A stretch of DNA of 64,000 nucleotides from Pseudomonas reactans (GCF_013385825.1 NZ_JACAPG010000005.1:152103-216102), one strand, 5' to 3'. Positions 9,610 through 17,841 are shown, numbered from the stretch's first letter. Notes: generated from the sequence alone by a model not told the origin. Numbers and translations: made by a program.

Positions 9610-10251
9610 ATGAGTTGCAACGAACCGACTAAGAACGAAAATGCGCGGGGCATCGACGTGTCGCGCTGGCAGGGCGATATTGACTGGACCCGCGTTGCGG
9701 GTGCGGGCATTACCCATGCAATCGCCAAAATGACAGAGGGTGGAGACTACACCGACCCAAAGTTTGCCACGAACTTCAAGGGTATGCAGGCAAACGGTTT
9801 GAAAGCCGGGGTCTATCACTATTTTCGTGCGTTGAGCAGTACGCCGTGCGAGCAACTGACCAATATCAAGGGGCGTCTGGCCGAGGTGGCGTTCAACGCC
9901 AAGCGGGATATCCTGGTCATTGATGTCGAGACCAATCGCAACGAGGCGGCCAGCCCGGATCAGATGGCCGATGCCCTGTTTCAGCTGGTGACGCTGATTA
10001 GGGTTTCGCTGCTGGAGGGGGCATACCCGCACATCTACACCTCTCCCAGCATCTGGAGTAACCGCGTGGCCTGGCGCAAGTACGATTTCAGTGAGTGCCC
10101 GCTGTGGATTGCCCATTGGGAAGTGGCTCAGCCCACAGTGCCTGAAACCTGGAGCGCCAAGGGTAAAAGCTGGGAGTGGTGGCAACACAGCAGCAAGGGC
10201 CAGGTTGACGGTATCCAGGGGCCGGTAGACTTGGATTGGGTCAAGTCCTAA
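9610..10251 (+). CDS. GH25 family muramidase (lysozyme)
   Basis: 213 residues forming one glycoside hydrolase family 25 domain. GIDVSRWQGDIDW at residues 14-26 carries the N-terminal catalytic aspartate region, LVIDVETN near residues 102-109 holds the catalytic Asp/Glu pair, and WWQHSSKG followed by VDLDW closes the family pattern. These enzymes cut the beta-1,4 bond between N-acetylmuramic acid and N-acetylglucosamine. AGGA 9 nt upstream supports the start. There is no signal peptide, no cell-wall-binding repeat, and no neighbouring holin, spanin or phage gene, so how it reaches peptidoglycan is unclear. It could be a phage remnant, an effector or a lysis protein. Confidence 0.88.
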   Translation: MSCNEPTKNENARGIDVSRWQGDIDWTRVAGAGITHAIAKMTEGGDYTDPKFATNFKGMQANGLKAGVYHYFRALSSTPCEQLTNIKGRLAEVAFNAKRDILVIDVETNRNEAASPDQMADALFQLVTLIRVSLLEGAYPHIYTSPSIWSNRVAWRKYDFSECPLWIAHWEVAQPTVPETWSAKGKSWEWWQHSSKGQVDGIQGPVDLDWVKS

Positions 10252-10264
10252 TGCCCTACATCAT

Positions 10265-10285
10265 AACGGCCCATTCAGGGCCGTT
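10265..10285 (+). terminator. Hairpin after muramidase gene
   Basis: An 8-bp perfect stem, AACGGCCC / GGGCCGTT with a 5-nt loop, starts 14 nt after the stop codon. No T-tract follows, so intrinsic termination may be weak. Confidence 0.5.
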
Positions 10286-10541
10286 GCTATTGACTACCTT
10301 TGCCTATTTGAAGGGCTTGGCGGTTGCACGAATTGCATTGACCTTCGCATCTGCTCTGCGATCGAGCTTTTACTCGTCATCTCTTTGTTTTTTTACTACT
10401 ATTACTCGTCTGTGCGCTCAAGGAAGAGAGGCTGAGCGCCTTGAGTCTGGTAGAAAATTTACACTCGATCATTGAGTGAGCTATTGCTTTTACCCAGAAC
10501 CTAACGACTCAGCCAACCATAATTACTTCTTGGTGAAACCG

Positions 10542-11027
10542 ATGGATAAAATGTGTGGCATCGTTGTAGTGGTAGGACTTGCCCTCGCGGGATGCGCTAC
10601 GAAAACTCCAGAAAAAACTGAAGTGACCCCACCTCCTGCCGTCGTCCATGAAGCATCACCTGAAGCCGCACCTGCGCCAGCACCCAATTACACTGTGCGC
10701 TATGACAATACACCTGCGAACGCCAGTGCTGACACCGCCGTTCACGGCGCTCCAGAAGCCGCTCAGCCAGAATCAGAAACAACCCGCGCCGAACAATGCC
10801 GTAAAGAGCTGGATGTTTTGAAGGTTTACAACAAGCCGTCTTACGTTAAATACGAGGCGGAATACCAAGCCATTGCTGCCAAGACCGCTAAATATATGGA
10901 AATCAAGGACTCATTGGGTGCTGATTTGAACTATATGGTCATGCCAGCCTATCAATTTCAAATTCGTGAGTTCTGCTTCCGCGTGAAGACTCGTCTGTCG
11001 CAGCTTGTGCTTCGCCAAGCCAAATAA
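10542..11027 (+). CDS. Putative lipoprotein of unknown function
   Basis: About 161 residues from the ATG I prefer; upstream in-frame codons lack a signal sequence. The N-terminus (MDKMCGIVVVV) leads into a lipobox LAGC, so the protein is probably acylated and membrane anchored. A Pro/Ala/Glu-rich linker of roughly 60 residues follows, then a charged C-terminal region with two cysteines and many Lys/Tyr residues (YNKPSYVKYEAEY). I do not recognise the family. It stands alone between the muramidase gene and a strong terminator. It could be a periplasmic stress or envelope protein, but no function can be assigned. Confidence 0.65.
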   Translation: MDKMCGIVVVVGLALAGCATKTPEKTEVTPPPAVVHEASPEAAPAPAPNYTVRYDNTPANASADTAVHGAPEAAQPESETTRAEQCRKELDVLKVYNKPSYVKYEAEYQAIAAKTAKYMEIKDSLGADLNYMVMPAYQFQIREFCFRVKTRLSQLVLRQAK

Positions 11028-11118
11028 TATAGGCAGACCCGCTGCGGGTGCTTCCTGGTCCAGAGAGGTCAGGTGGGCCCGTAAGGCTTAAAAGCCCTGC
11101 GGGTTTATCCAAGACTAC

Positions 11119-11156
11119 AAAAGCCAATGCCCCGACCTGTCGGGGCATTGGCTTTT
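11119..11156. terminator. Strong bidirectional terminator
   Basis: An 18-bp perfect inverted repeat (arm AAAAGCCAATGCCCCGAC) has a minimal loop and A/T runs on both sides. It sits between the convergent lipoprotein and fimbrial genes and can end transcription in both directions. Confidence 0.9.
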
Positions 11157-11192
11157 TACGTTTTGACACAGCCCGTGCCGACACTGAGCGTG

Positions 11193-12167
11193 CTACAGAT
11201 AGCTCATCACAAAGGTTACCGATGCGTTTGCAGTGCCCGCTTTCAGCTCGCCATCAGCCAGCCTGTAATAAGCCGCAGAAAGCGGGATGTTGAAGCTGGT
11301 GCCCGTGCTATTGAAGCCATTGAATGGGTAAGTGGTGCCCAGGGCGATGGGTTGACCGCTGTCGTTCATCAGTTTCAGGCCGATGCCTTTGGCCGTTGAG
11401 CTGGCGTTCAACGCTACGATGCCCTGCTGCGGATCAATCACTTGAGAAGTGGCTTTAAGGGAATAAGTGACCTTCTGGATACCGGTCTGGCATTGGTTAA
11501 GGCCAATGTTGAATTTAACGGCTTGAGACGTATCGCCCACAGTGCTGAATTCATGCAGGTAATAATCATCGCCCATTTGAACAGAGACATCCGGGGTCTC
11601 GCAGGACGCGGCGTTCAAGATGATCGGATTGGCCAGGTTGATCCTCACAAGGTCAAGGTCTCCGTACCGATGCGCCCCCAGATTGCCTGCGGGAACCTCA
11701 TTTTTCAATGACAGTTCACCTGATTTAATAATCTCAAGGGTGTATTGCCTGGCGACGTCCACGAAACTTCCACTGAGAAATCTGTCTGCAGTTAAATAGC
11801 CGTTCACTGTGTTCTTGATTTTGAGCGATAGTCCCGTCTTACCCAAAGGAAAGGTATTGCCAGTGGTAACGCTACCGAACGTTGGATTCAGGGTAAAGAC
11901 AAAAGGGGATGTACCAGGGCAGTTAAAACCTTGCGAGGGTGCTGTGATGGACTCTTCGTAAACCACCGTACCGGCGGGCGCATCTCTAGGGACCGTCAAG
12001 GCAACGGGCGCGGCGGCGTAATTAGCTGTGAAAACGCGCCCTTGGGTGAAAGAGCAACTCGCCGCCAAGGTATTCGCTGAATAGACAAAAATTACCGCGG
12101 CTACGGTTCTCAACAGTGCACGTAATCGGCGTTGTTTTTCTGAAACACACATTTTGTTGACGGCCAT
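11193..12167 (-). CDS. Orphan fimbrial-type adhesin/tip subunit
   Basis: About 324 residues from the chosen ATG; the start is uncertain because none of the candidate starts has a good ribosome-binding site. A signal peptide ends near NTLAASCSF. The mature protein has paired cysteines and a C-terminal pilin-like domain that begins near ILNAASCETPDVSVQMG and ends with VTFVMSYL. The final alternating hydrophobic strand is what chaperone-usher subunits donate to the chaperone. The size and two-domain layout fit a tip adhesin. No chaperone, usher or major pilin gene is adjacent, so it must use a pathway encoded elsewhere or be an orphan left after gene loss. Confidence 0.7.
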   Translation of the reverse strand: MAVNKMCVSEKQRRLRALLRTVAAVIFVYSANTLAASCSFTQGRVFTANYAAAPVALTVPRDAPAGTVVYEESITAPSQGFNCPGTSPFVFTLNPTFGSVTTGNTFPLGKTGLSLKIKNTVNGYLTADRFLSGSFVDVARQYTLEIIKSGELSLKNEVPAGNLGAHRYGDLDLVRINLANPIILNAASCETPDVSVQMGDDYYLHEFSTVGDTSQAVKFNIGLNQCQTGIQKVTYSLKATSQVIDPQQGIVALNASSTAKGIGLKLMNDSGQPIALGTTYPFNGFNSTGTSFNIPLSAAYYRLADGELKAGTANASVTFVMSYL

Positions 12168-12315
12168 GATGGAGGCAAGATGGACGGCCACCCTATCGAT
12201 CACGCGCACCTGAGAAAATCAGGCGATCCTTAGAGTGCGTGCTGCGATGCTATTTTTTTGCAGTGGAAGGAGGGGAGCAATCATTGGCGCACCTTGATAC
12301 CTCTCCGCGACTTGA

Positions 12316-13233
12316 TCAGCCCACCGTCTGCAACCACTCAAGCAACGCCATTTCCACGCTGCCTTTCTCCGGCTCAGCCGAAGACAGCAGGCAATAGTTT
12401 GAGCCGTCTTCAACGAATCCCAAGGGCGCAGCCAACACGCCGTTCTCGAGATCGTCGCGCACTAAATGCCAGGGGCCGATGGCAACCCCGAGACCTGCTA
12501 CAGCCGCCTGGATGCTGAAGTAAAAGTGCTCAAATACTTGCGTCTCCACCACCGGGGTCGGCAGTTCTCTTGCCGTTGCCCATTCCTGCCACGCCGTTGG
12601 CCGGCTTTTCGTCTGAAGCCGTGGAGCCGATGGGTGCAGAATGCCCTTGCTTGGGTCGAACCACGCACTGACTTTATCCGGCCGACAGACAGGGCCAACC
12701 TTTTCCTGGAATAGCGCTACTGCGTGATAGCCGGGAGGGCGGGGGAAGTCGTCACGCCGGATGGCGAGGTCGATACCCTGGTCGAACGAAAACGGGCCAC
12801 CGCCCGCCACCAAATGAATGTCCAGCCCTGGTTGACGTGCCTGGAAGTCGCTCCAGCGCGGAATCAACCAGCGCATTAACAGGGTGGGTTCGCAGGATAG
12901 AACAAGCTGTCGTGCGCGGCGGGATTCGGTGCGGATCTCGCGCACGGCGTGGCTCATCAATCCAAACCCTTCGCTGACCGCCTTCGCGAGGCGTCTTCCG
13001 GTATCCGTTAGAAAAACCTTGCGGTTACGTCGGTCGAACAGGTCAGCGCCCAAGTCTTCTTCAAGCAAGCGCACCGCGCGGCTGATGGCGCCGGGCGTCA
13101 GGTGCAATTCCTCTGCCGCACGGGCAAAACTTTCAAACCGCCCGGCAGATTCGAAGCAGCGCAGGGCAAGCAAAGAGGGCATGCGCTGGTTAGAAATAGA
13201 CGATTCAGAATCACCTTTTTCTTTAGAAAACAT
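12316..13233 (-). CDS. LysR-family transcriptional regulator (GcvA-like)
   Basis: 305 residues. The N-terminal winged HTH is clear: SFARAAEELHLTPGAISRAVRLLEEDLGADLF around residues 33-65, followed by the usual linker helix and a periplasmic-binding-like effector domain. The N-terminus is slightly long, with MPSLLALRCFESAGRF as the normal family beginning, so an internal start is possible. It is divergent from a LysE-type exporter with only a short shared promoter region. The common arrangement for such pairs is a LysR protein that controls the exporter in response to an amino acid. The effector is not predictable here. Confidence 0.88.
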   Translation of the reverse strand: MFSKEKGDSESSISNQRMPSLLALRCFESAGRFESFARAAEELHLTPGAISRAVRLLEEDLGADLFDRRNRKVFLTDTGRRLAKAVSEGFGLMSHAVREIRTESRRARQLVLSCEPTLLMRWLIPRWSDFQARQPGLDIHLVAGGGPFSFDQGIDLAIRRDDFPRPPGYHAVALFQEKVGPVCRPDKVSAWFDPSKGILHPSAPRLQTKSRPTAWQEWATARELPTPVVETQVFEHFYFSIQAAVAGLGVAIGPWHLVRDDLENGVLAAPLGFVEDGSNYCLLSSAEPEKGSVEMALLEWLQTVG

Positions 13234-13299
13234 CGTTAGTGCCTGTCGTTAGAGTTTGGAAAAATCATGGGCCATGATCGATATTTCTCAAGGTACACC

Positions 13300-13917
13300 A
13301 TGAACGAATGGATAGCAGTAATCACCCTTACACTGTTGGCGTGCGTCAGCCCGGGGCCGGATTTTGCCATGGTGTCTCGCAACGGGTTGCTACTGTCCCG
13401 GCGCGCAGGCGTTTTCACGGCACTGGGAATTGGAATGGGTGTGCTGGTACATGTGGGCTATACGCTGCTGGGGCTAGGATGGGTGCTTCAACAAAGCCTT
13501 TGGCTGTTCACGGCATTGAAGCTGGCTGGGGCGGCGTATCTTGTCTACTTGGGCATCAACATGTTGCGTGCCACGCCAGCACGTGAGCATGCCGAGGCAC
13601 CGGCGCCGGCCTTGTCCGATCTGGCGGCGCTGCGTACCGGGTTTCTGACCAATGCGTTGAATCCTAAAACCGCGATTTTCATTGTCAGCCTGTTCATGGG
13701 GGTGGTGCGACCGGAGACGGGCGTAGCCGTGCAGATGGCCTATGGCGTGTTTATCGCGGGGGCACACGTCGCGTGGTTCAGCCTGGTCGCGCTGTGCTTC
13801 TCCGCCGGGCGGGTGCGTGAGAAGCTGATGGCCGCCCGGCATTGGATTGACCGGTTGTTTGGTGGCCTACTTGTGGCCTTTGGTGTGTCATTGGCGATTG
13901 CTCAGCGTTCGAGCTAG
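13300..13917 (+). CDS. LysE/RhtB-family amino acid exporter
   Basis: 205 residues, the family's normal size. The start MNEWIAVITL is followed by the hallmark CVSPGPDFAMVSRNGLLLSRRAGVF (seen as CVSPGPDF then the R-G-A/G loop), and later by the second conserved region FLTNALNPKTAIFI. Five or six transmembrane helices can be drawn. The family exports lysine, homoserine/threonine or other amino acids. An in-frame ATG 11 codons upstream would add a polar stretch and is less likely. It is divergently transcribed from a LysR regulator that probably controls it. Confidence 0.88.
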   Translation: MNEWIAVITLTLLACVSPGPDFAMVSRNGLLLSRRAGVFTALGIGMGVLVHVGYTLLGLGWVLQQSLWLFTALKLAGAAYLVYLGINMLRATPAREHAEAPAPALSDLAALRTGFLTNALNPKTAIFIVSLFMGVVRPETGVAVQMAYGVFIAGAHVAWFSLVALCFSAGRVREKLMAARHWIDRLFGGLLVAFGVSLAIAQRSS

Positions 13918-13953
13918 GTCATTAAAGAAAGTCATCGCCAGCCGGTCTGTCGG

Positions 13954-14811
13954 TCAGTTGCATCGTAACCTTTTGACCCGATACATCTCCCCATCCGCAT
14001 GACTCAACAGTGTATCCGCATCCTCCCCATCCGCTGGGTAAAACGCCACGCCGACGCTGCAGGACGGCATCTTCACCCCGCCAAACTCGGCACCCAGCGG
14101 CTCCGCCATGACCGCCAGTATCCGCTCTACCTTTTCGGCCACTGCATTCTGCGACGGGGTATCCGTAATCAGCACCGTGAATTCATCCCCGCCCATCCGC
14201 GCCACCAGGTCGCTCTCGCGCGCGCAGCGCTCCAGTCGTCGTGCAATCACACAGAGCACGCGATCGCCCATGGCATGGCCATGTACATCGTTGATGCCCT
14301 TGAAGTCATTGATGTCCAGAAACAACAGCGCGAGGGTGTGGTTATGAGTTTTTGCGGTGTGCAGGGCGCTGTCGAGGCGCTGATTGAACAGCGATCGGTT
14401 GGTGAGTGCCGTCAGCGGATCATGATGGGCGAGAAAGCGTAATTCTTCCTCGGCCTGGGTGAGCGCCGTCACATCCCGCGCGACACCGATCCGCGCACCG
14501 ACATCCTTGGACCAGAAGGCCGCCCACAGAATGTGCACGACGCTGCCATCCTTGCGCAGGTAACGATTGCGGAAGTCGACGTGGGGTTGGCCATTCATGA
14601 CCCGCACAATGGAAGCGCGGGTGCGCGCCAGGTCTTCAGGGTGCATGTAGTCGGTAATCAGGGTGCCGGTCAGCTCTTGGGCACGGTAGCCGAGCAGGGC
14701 CTCGCAGGCATCGCTCACGAAGACAATCTGGTTATCGCTGTCGACGACGAAGACCGTATCCAGCATCAAGTGGATCAGTTTGGGATAAAGGGCTTGCAGG
14801 TCAACAGGCAT
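13954..14811 (-). CDS. PAS-GGDEF diguanylate cyclase
   Basis: 285 residues. A PAS domain occupies about residues 10-125 (VVDSDNQIVFVSDACEALLG, then a PAC-like region with RNRYLRKDGSVVHI). A GGDEF domain follows, starting with LRFLAHHDPLTALTNRSLF and with the active-site MGGDEF near residues 205-210. The catalytic motif is intact, so it should make cyclic di-GMP from two GTP. No RxxD inhibitory site is evident upstream of the motif, and there is no EAL domain or membrane segment. The PAS domain probably binds a small ligand or cofactor that tunes activity. It is monocistronic. Confidence 0.9.
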   Translation of the reverse strand: MPVDLQALYPKLIHLMLDTVFVVDSDNQIVFVSDACEALLGYRAQELTGTLITDYMHPEDLARTRASIVRVMNGQPHVDFRNRYLRKDGSVVHILWAAFWSKDVGARIGVARDVTALTQAEEELRFLAHHDPLTALTNRSLFNQRLDSALHTAKTHNHTLALLFLDINDFKGINDVHGHAMGDRVLCVIARRLERCARESDLVARMGGDEFTVLITDTPSQNAVAEKVERILAVMAEPLGAEFGGVKMPSCSVGVAFYPADGEDADTLLSHADGEMYRVKRLRCN

Positions 14812-15004
14812 GGGGCATAGGGCGTCCGGTTCAGATGGCCGATCATAGCCCGATCATCACGTAAGGCGGCTAGGGGGATTGCACATTTTTAATGCCGTTC
14901 ATGCCAATTATGCCCCGAGTGTTCAAAACCGCCGGCCAACCGTATGATCGGAGCCAGCGCCTTATCGAGGCGCCGAGACTCACCCCTGATATAAGGACAT
15001 GAGC

Positions 15005-15166
15005 ATGCAAAAGCACTTCGGCAATTCAGGCCTGTTCAAGGCTGCTTCGTATCTCTGCGACGAAACCCTCGGTAGCGGCATTGCCCGCTGGGAGTTGAAA
15101 AACAGTGCGTTGAATACGAAGGAGTTTTTGATATGTCCAAAGAATTACTCGGAGTTTCTGCTCTAG
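15005..15166 (+). CDS. Possible small protein, overlaps next gene
   Basis: A 53-codon frame from an ATG with AAGGAC about 8 nt upstream. It has a Gly/Ser/Ala-rich, mildly basic sequence with two cysteines and no membrane segment. It overlaps the start of the following membrane-protein gene by 34 nt, so the two could be translationally coupled. I do not recognise it. It may be a leader peptide or a non-coding 5' region. Confidence 0.35.
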   Translation: MQKHFGNSGLFKAASYLCDETLGSGIARWELKNSALNTKEFLICPKNYSEFLL

Positions 15167-15489
15167 GATTGATGATCGTTGGTGAGTTTTGTGCAATCTA
15201 CAGTGAGGTGGTAACCGCCAGGTTGGCTCAAGCCAGTGACGGTTCATGGCAGGCGTTCATCATGCCGGTGGTGGTGATGTGCTTCGCGGGGCTTTGTCTG
15301 TTGGGCGCTTATTGGCTGGGGTATCTAGCGGTCGGTGATATCTGGGTGGTCACGGTGGTTTCCGTGACGTCGTTATTGCTGCTGGAACCGATCGTGATCT
15401 GGGCGCTGTTCCAGGAGTTTCCCGGGCGAGGCGCATTGATCGGGTTTTGCCTGGGCGCTCTGGGCATGCTGGCCACCGTCTTGCTGTAG
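15133..15489 (+). CDS. Small four-helix membrane protein (SMR/EamA-like)
   Basis: 118 residues with about four hydrophobic helices and very short loops; AAGGAG 8 nt upstream supports the start. The size, an early glutamate (IVGEFCAIYSE) and the final helix (GRGALIGFCLGALGMLATVLL) recall small multidrug resistance or EamA half-transporters. The SMR consensus is not clearly met, so the role is uncertain. Members of these families export cations, polyamines or lipids as dimers. A GC-rich hairpin follows about 10 nt after the stop. No partner subunit is nearby. Confidence 0.65.
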   Translation: MSKELLGVSALGLMIVGEFCAIYSEVVTARLAQASDGSWQAFIMPVVVMCFAGLCLLGAYWLGYLAVGDIWVVTVVSVTSLLLLEPIVIWALFQEFPGRGALIGFCLGALGMLATVLL

Positions 15490-15498
15490 CTGCATGTT

Positions 15499-15526
15499 CT
15501 GGCCCGGCATTCGAATGTCGGGCCAG
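15499..15526 (+). terminator. Hairpin after small membrane protein
   Basis: A 14-bp inverted repeat (arm CTGGCCCGGCATTC) with one G/A mismatch lies just after the stop codon. There is no long T-tract, so it is a likely but not strong terminator. Confidence 0.5.
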
Positions 15527-15598
15527 GTTCAGGTGGGTCGTTGACAATACCTTCCACCGCCGCAATTGCAGCTGGGTATTAAAGCGATGACACGCAGC

Positions 15599-15673
15599 TC
15601 AGCAAAAAAGCTGTGCCACCGAAAGCAGGCAAATCATCTGAACAACCATTTGCGCACGAATTGGATGTTTCAT
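15599..15673 (-). CDS. Possible 24-residue hydrophobic small protein
   Basis: A 24-codon frame in a 420-bp gap reads MKHPIRAQM, then a hydrophobic stretch VVQMICLLSVAQLF. That gives a basic N-terminus and a single membrane-length helix, as in many bacterial small membrane proteins. AAGGGTGA lies about 9 nt before the ATG, and a TATACT hexamer, a good -10, is about 33 nt further upstream on the same strand. The rest of the gap is AT-rich and otherwise featureless. The call rests only on these signals. Confidence 0.35.
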   Translation of the reverse strand: MKHPIRAQMVVQMICLLSVAQLFC

Positions 15674-15910
15674 TGCCGTCACCCTTATGTACTGCCGTTT
15701 TAATGAGTATAGAGACTGAATAGAATTATTCAGAATCAAGCCCATTCATCTGCCCAGCGGTCTTTGGTTACAACTATCTACCCCAGCCATTGCACTTTTC
15801 TGGAATTCTCCGCTCTATCCTTGTCCCAGCCCCGCCGATCCCCCGCGTGGGCAGATGAACCAGATCGGGTGCCGATGGATCGCACGTTTCCTTGTTTCAA
15901 TAGTCGACGA

Positions 15911-16624
15911 ATGTACCAGCCCATGCTGCTGGCAGCCTTGTTAATGCTCTGTGCCAGCGGTTGCAGCCAGCAACAGGGTCGGGATATCGCCAAGCAGTTC
16001 AGCAATGGCAAGCCAGATGAGTTCTTCCAGACCAGCGTCGATCGCATGGCAACGCTGGGCATGCGCGACAATCTGCAAAGCCTGTATGTGTTGATGAACA
16101 AGCTCTATCTGCGTAATCCCAGCCAGTGGCGGCAGTCGGGGTACCCGGACGCGGTGACGGCAGCGCGCAAGATTCGCCAGGCCATTGAGCAGCGTCAATC
16201 CCTCCCCGCGCTGGGCGATCGGCGTGATCTGGCGGCGCTGAGCTATTCCTTGGGGCCGGACTTCAAGGGCGACCGGGTCGGCGCTTTTATCTATGCCATC
16301 GGCAGCATGATCGTGACCGCCCACGGTGGACGTACCGAGTTCTACATCACCGACTCGATCAATCCGCAGTTTGTCAGTAATGCCGCGCGCAATATCGAGA
16401 AGGCCACCTGGCTGCTGAGCAAGCGCCAGGATACGAATGGCGTTCTGCTGTTGTTTTCCAATGAGATCTCGGAGGAGGGCAGCAACCTCAGTTTTGCGGT
16501 GGAGTTCGGCAAGATTGTCGCGCGCCTTGACCTGCTGACCCAGATGCTCGATGAGCGCTACCGGCGCATTGGTCTGAACTATGCGCAGAGTCTGTTGCTG
16601 ATGAATTTTTTGCCGGTGCAGTAA
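15911..16624 (+). CDS. Putative lipoprotein of unknown function
   Basis: About 237 residues from the ATG that begins a lipoprotein signal (MYQPMLLAALLMLCASGC), with the lipobox cysteine followed by SQQQG. Upstream in-frame codons encode an implausible polar extension. The mature part is helical, with Arg/Leu-rich stretches and repeated Asn/Gln; it contains FNGKPDEFFQTSVDRM-like and GPDFKGDRVGAFIYAIGSM segments. The second, GxD-containing hydrophobic segment could insert into or lie on a membrane. I do not recognise a named family. It is monocistronic, with no informative neighbour. Confidence 0.65.
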   Translation: MYQPMLLAALLMLCASGCSQQQGRDIAKQFSNGKPDEFFQTSVDRMATLGMRDNLQSLYVLMNKLYLRNPSQWRQSGYPDAVTAARKIRQAIEQRQSLPALGDRRDLAALSYSLGPDFKGDRVGAFIYAIGSMIVTAHGGRTEFYITDSINPQFVSNAARNIEKATWLLSKRQDTNGVLLLFSNEISEEGSNLSFAVEFGKIVARLDLLTQMLDERYRRIGLNYAQSLLLMNFLPVQ

Positions 16625-16758
16625 ACGGGTCAGCGTCAGGATAAATGTATGGTGTTTCCCTTTTTTATGTAGGACTCGGCCTATCTTGACGCCCCATGCT
16701 TGAAACACTTCACGCTCATCAATAGCCTCGGATTTTTCTGAAATCTGAGGCCTTTACC

Positions 16759-17028
16759 ATGGGTAAGCGAAAAACGGTTTGGCCTACTGAAAGAGAAATA
16801 CGCTTGCGTTTTATCCTGTTTGCAGTGATCGACGCGGCGAGTGTTCAGGGTGTTTGCGCCGAACTGTTGTTGCCTGCGGACAAACTCCTGCGTGATTCGC
16901 CGACCGAGGTGCAGTTGCTCGATGCTCTGCGCGAGATCCTGGCGACGGATGAAATGGAGGGTTTCAGGCTTACGCCAGGGTCGGAAGCCGATGAATTGAT
17001 GCAAATGCTGATGCGACCTACACGTTAA
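16759..17028 (+). CDS. Small conserved-type protein of unknown function
   Basis: 89 residues, basic at the N-terminus (MGKRKTVWPTEREIRLRF) and acidic toward the C-terminus. It is probably all helical and soluble, with no signal peptide or membrane segment. GAGG about 8 nt before the ATG supports translation. I do not recognise a domain. It precedes the Met/Cys-rich gene by about 270 bp on the same strand, and the gap carries only a short hairpin (CTATGG/CCATAG at 17075-17093), so a functional link is unproven. Confidence 0.5.
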   Translation: MGKRKTVWPTEREIRLRFILFAVIDAASVQGVCAELLLPADKLLRDSPTEVQLLDALREILATDEMEGFRLTPGSEADELMQMLMRPTR

Positions 17029-17298
17029 GCGCGTCTTGTTAGAACGTTTATTTCCATAACGTTGGTCGACATTCCTATGGCGAATATCCATAGCGTCGGT
17101 TTGGCTCTCTTAACAATCGCGTCGGATGTAATAGCGTCCAAGTGTCTACTATCACATCCAATGTCACTGTTTTATTCAACTAAGCTTCCCTCCGAACACC
17201 CATTCCTGCTGCTCTGCCGCCGTCTTGTGCCGCCGTTCTCCGGCTTTAGAATCGGCGCCAGAACTTACTCATTTCCTGTCGATTACGGAGTTTCGAAG

Positions 17299-17796
17299 AT
17301 GATGAATGCCATGCAGATGCCAATGAACACCGCCATGCCAATGATGCCGATGATGGGCATGCCGATGATGATGGCTACCATGAAATGCGAAATGGCCGCG
17401 GACGCCATGATGTGCACCATGAAGCCGGCCGCCGGCATGGACATGGCTCAGTTCAAGACCAATGCCGAAATGATGGCGATGATGATGAACTGCGGCATGC
17501 CGGTGATGATGCAGTGCGCCAACATGTCGATGATGTGCATGTCGGCCGATGCCATGGCCATGATGACGGGCATGAACATGATGCCAATGATGGGCATGCC
17601 AATGCCGATGATGAAGTGCGTGATGGAATGCACCCTGATGGGTGACAGCATGATGTGCAAAATGATGCCAATGCCGGGCATGAGCATGGACATGATGAAA
17701 AGCTGCTGCATGCTGATGAACAAAATGATGAACGACTGCGCCATGCCGATGATGATGAGCTGCAACGGCATGCCGATGATGTGCTGCACCTGCTGA
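17299..17796 (+). CDS. Met/Cys-rich duplicated protein, possible soft-metal binder
   Basis: 165 residues. By my count 67 are methionine and 15 cysteine. The start is an ATG with GGAG 8 nt upstream; a terminator follows 17 nt after the stop. The protein is a tandem duplication: MMPMMGMP occurs near residues 15-22 and again near 94-101, each followed by MKC, an MMC, then CGMP or CAMP, and a final Met/Cys cluster. Five cysteines match between halves: 30/107, 39/120, 65/147, 73/155 and 80/162. There is no signal peptide or membrane helix, so it is probably cytoplasmic. Dense Met and Cys suggest Cu(I) or Ag(I) binding, or an oxidant sink, by analogy with Mets motifs. I know no named family and assign no function. 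Confidence 0.75.
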   Translation: MMNAMQMPMNTAMPMMPMMGMPMMMATMKCEMAADAMMCTMKPAAGMDMAQFKTNAEMMAMMMNCGMPVMMQCANMSMMCMSADAMAMMTGMNMMPMMGMPMPMMKCVMECTLMGDSMMCKMMPMPGMSMDMMKSCCMLMNKMMNDCAMPMMMSCNGMPMMCCTC

Positions 17797-17813
17797 TAGG
17801 TCCGGCGCAATAA

Positions 17814-17841
17814 AAAACGCCCCGATTATTCGGGGCGTTTT
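17814..17841 (+). terminator. Terminator of the Met/Cys-rich gene
   Basis: A 12-bp perfect stem AAAACGCCCCGA / TCGGGGCGTTTT with a 4-nt loop is flanked by A and T runs. It can also end transcription of the convergent XRE-cupin gene. Confidence 0.88.
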
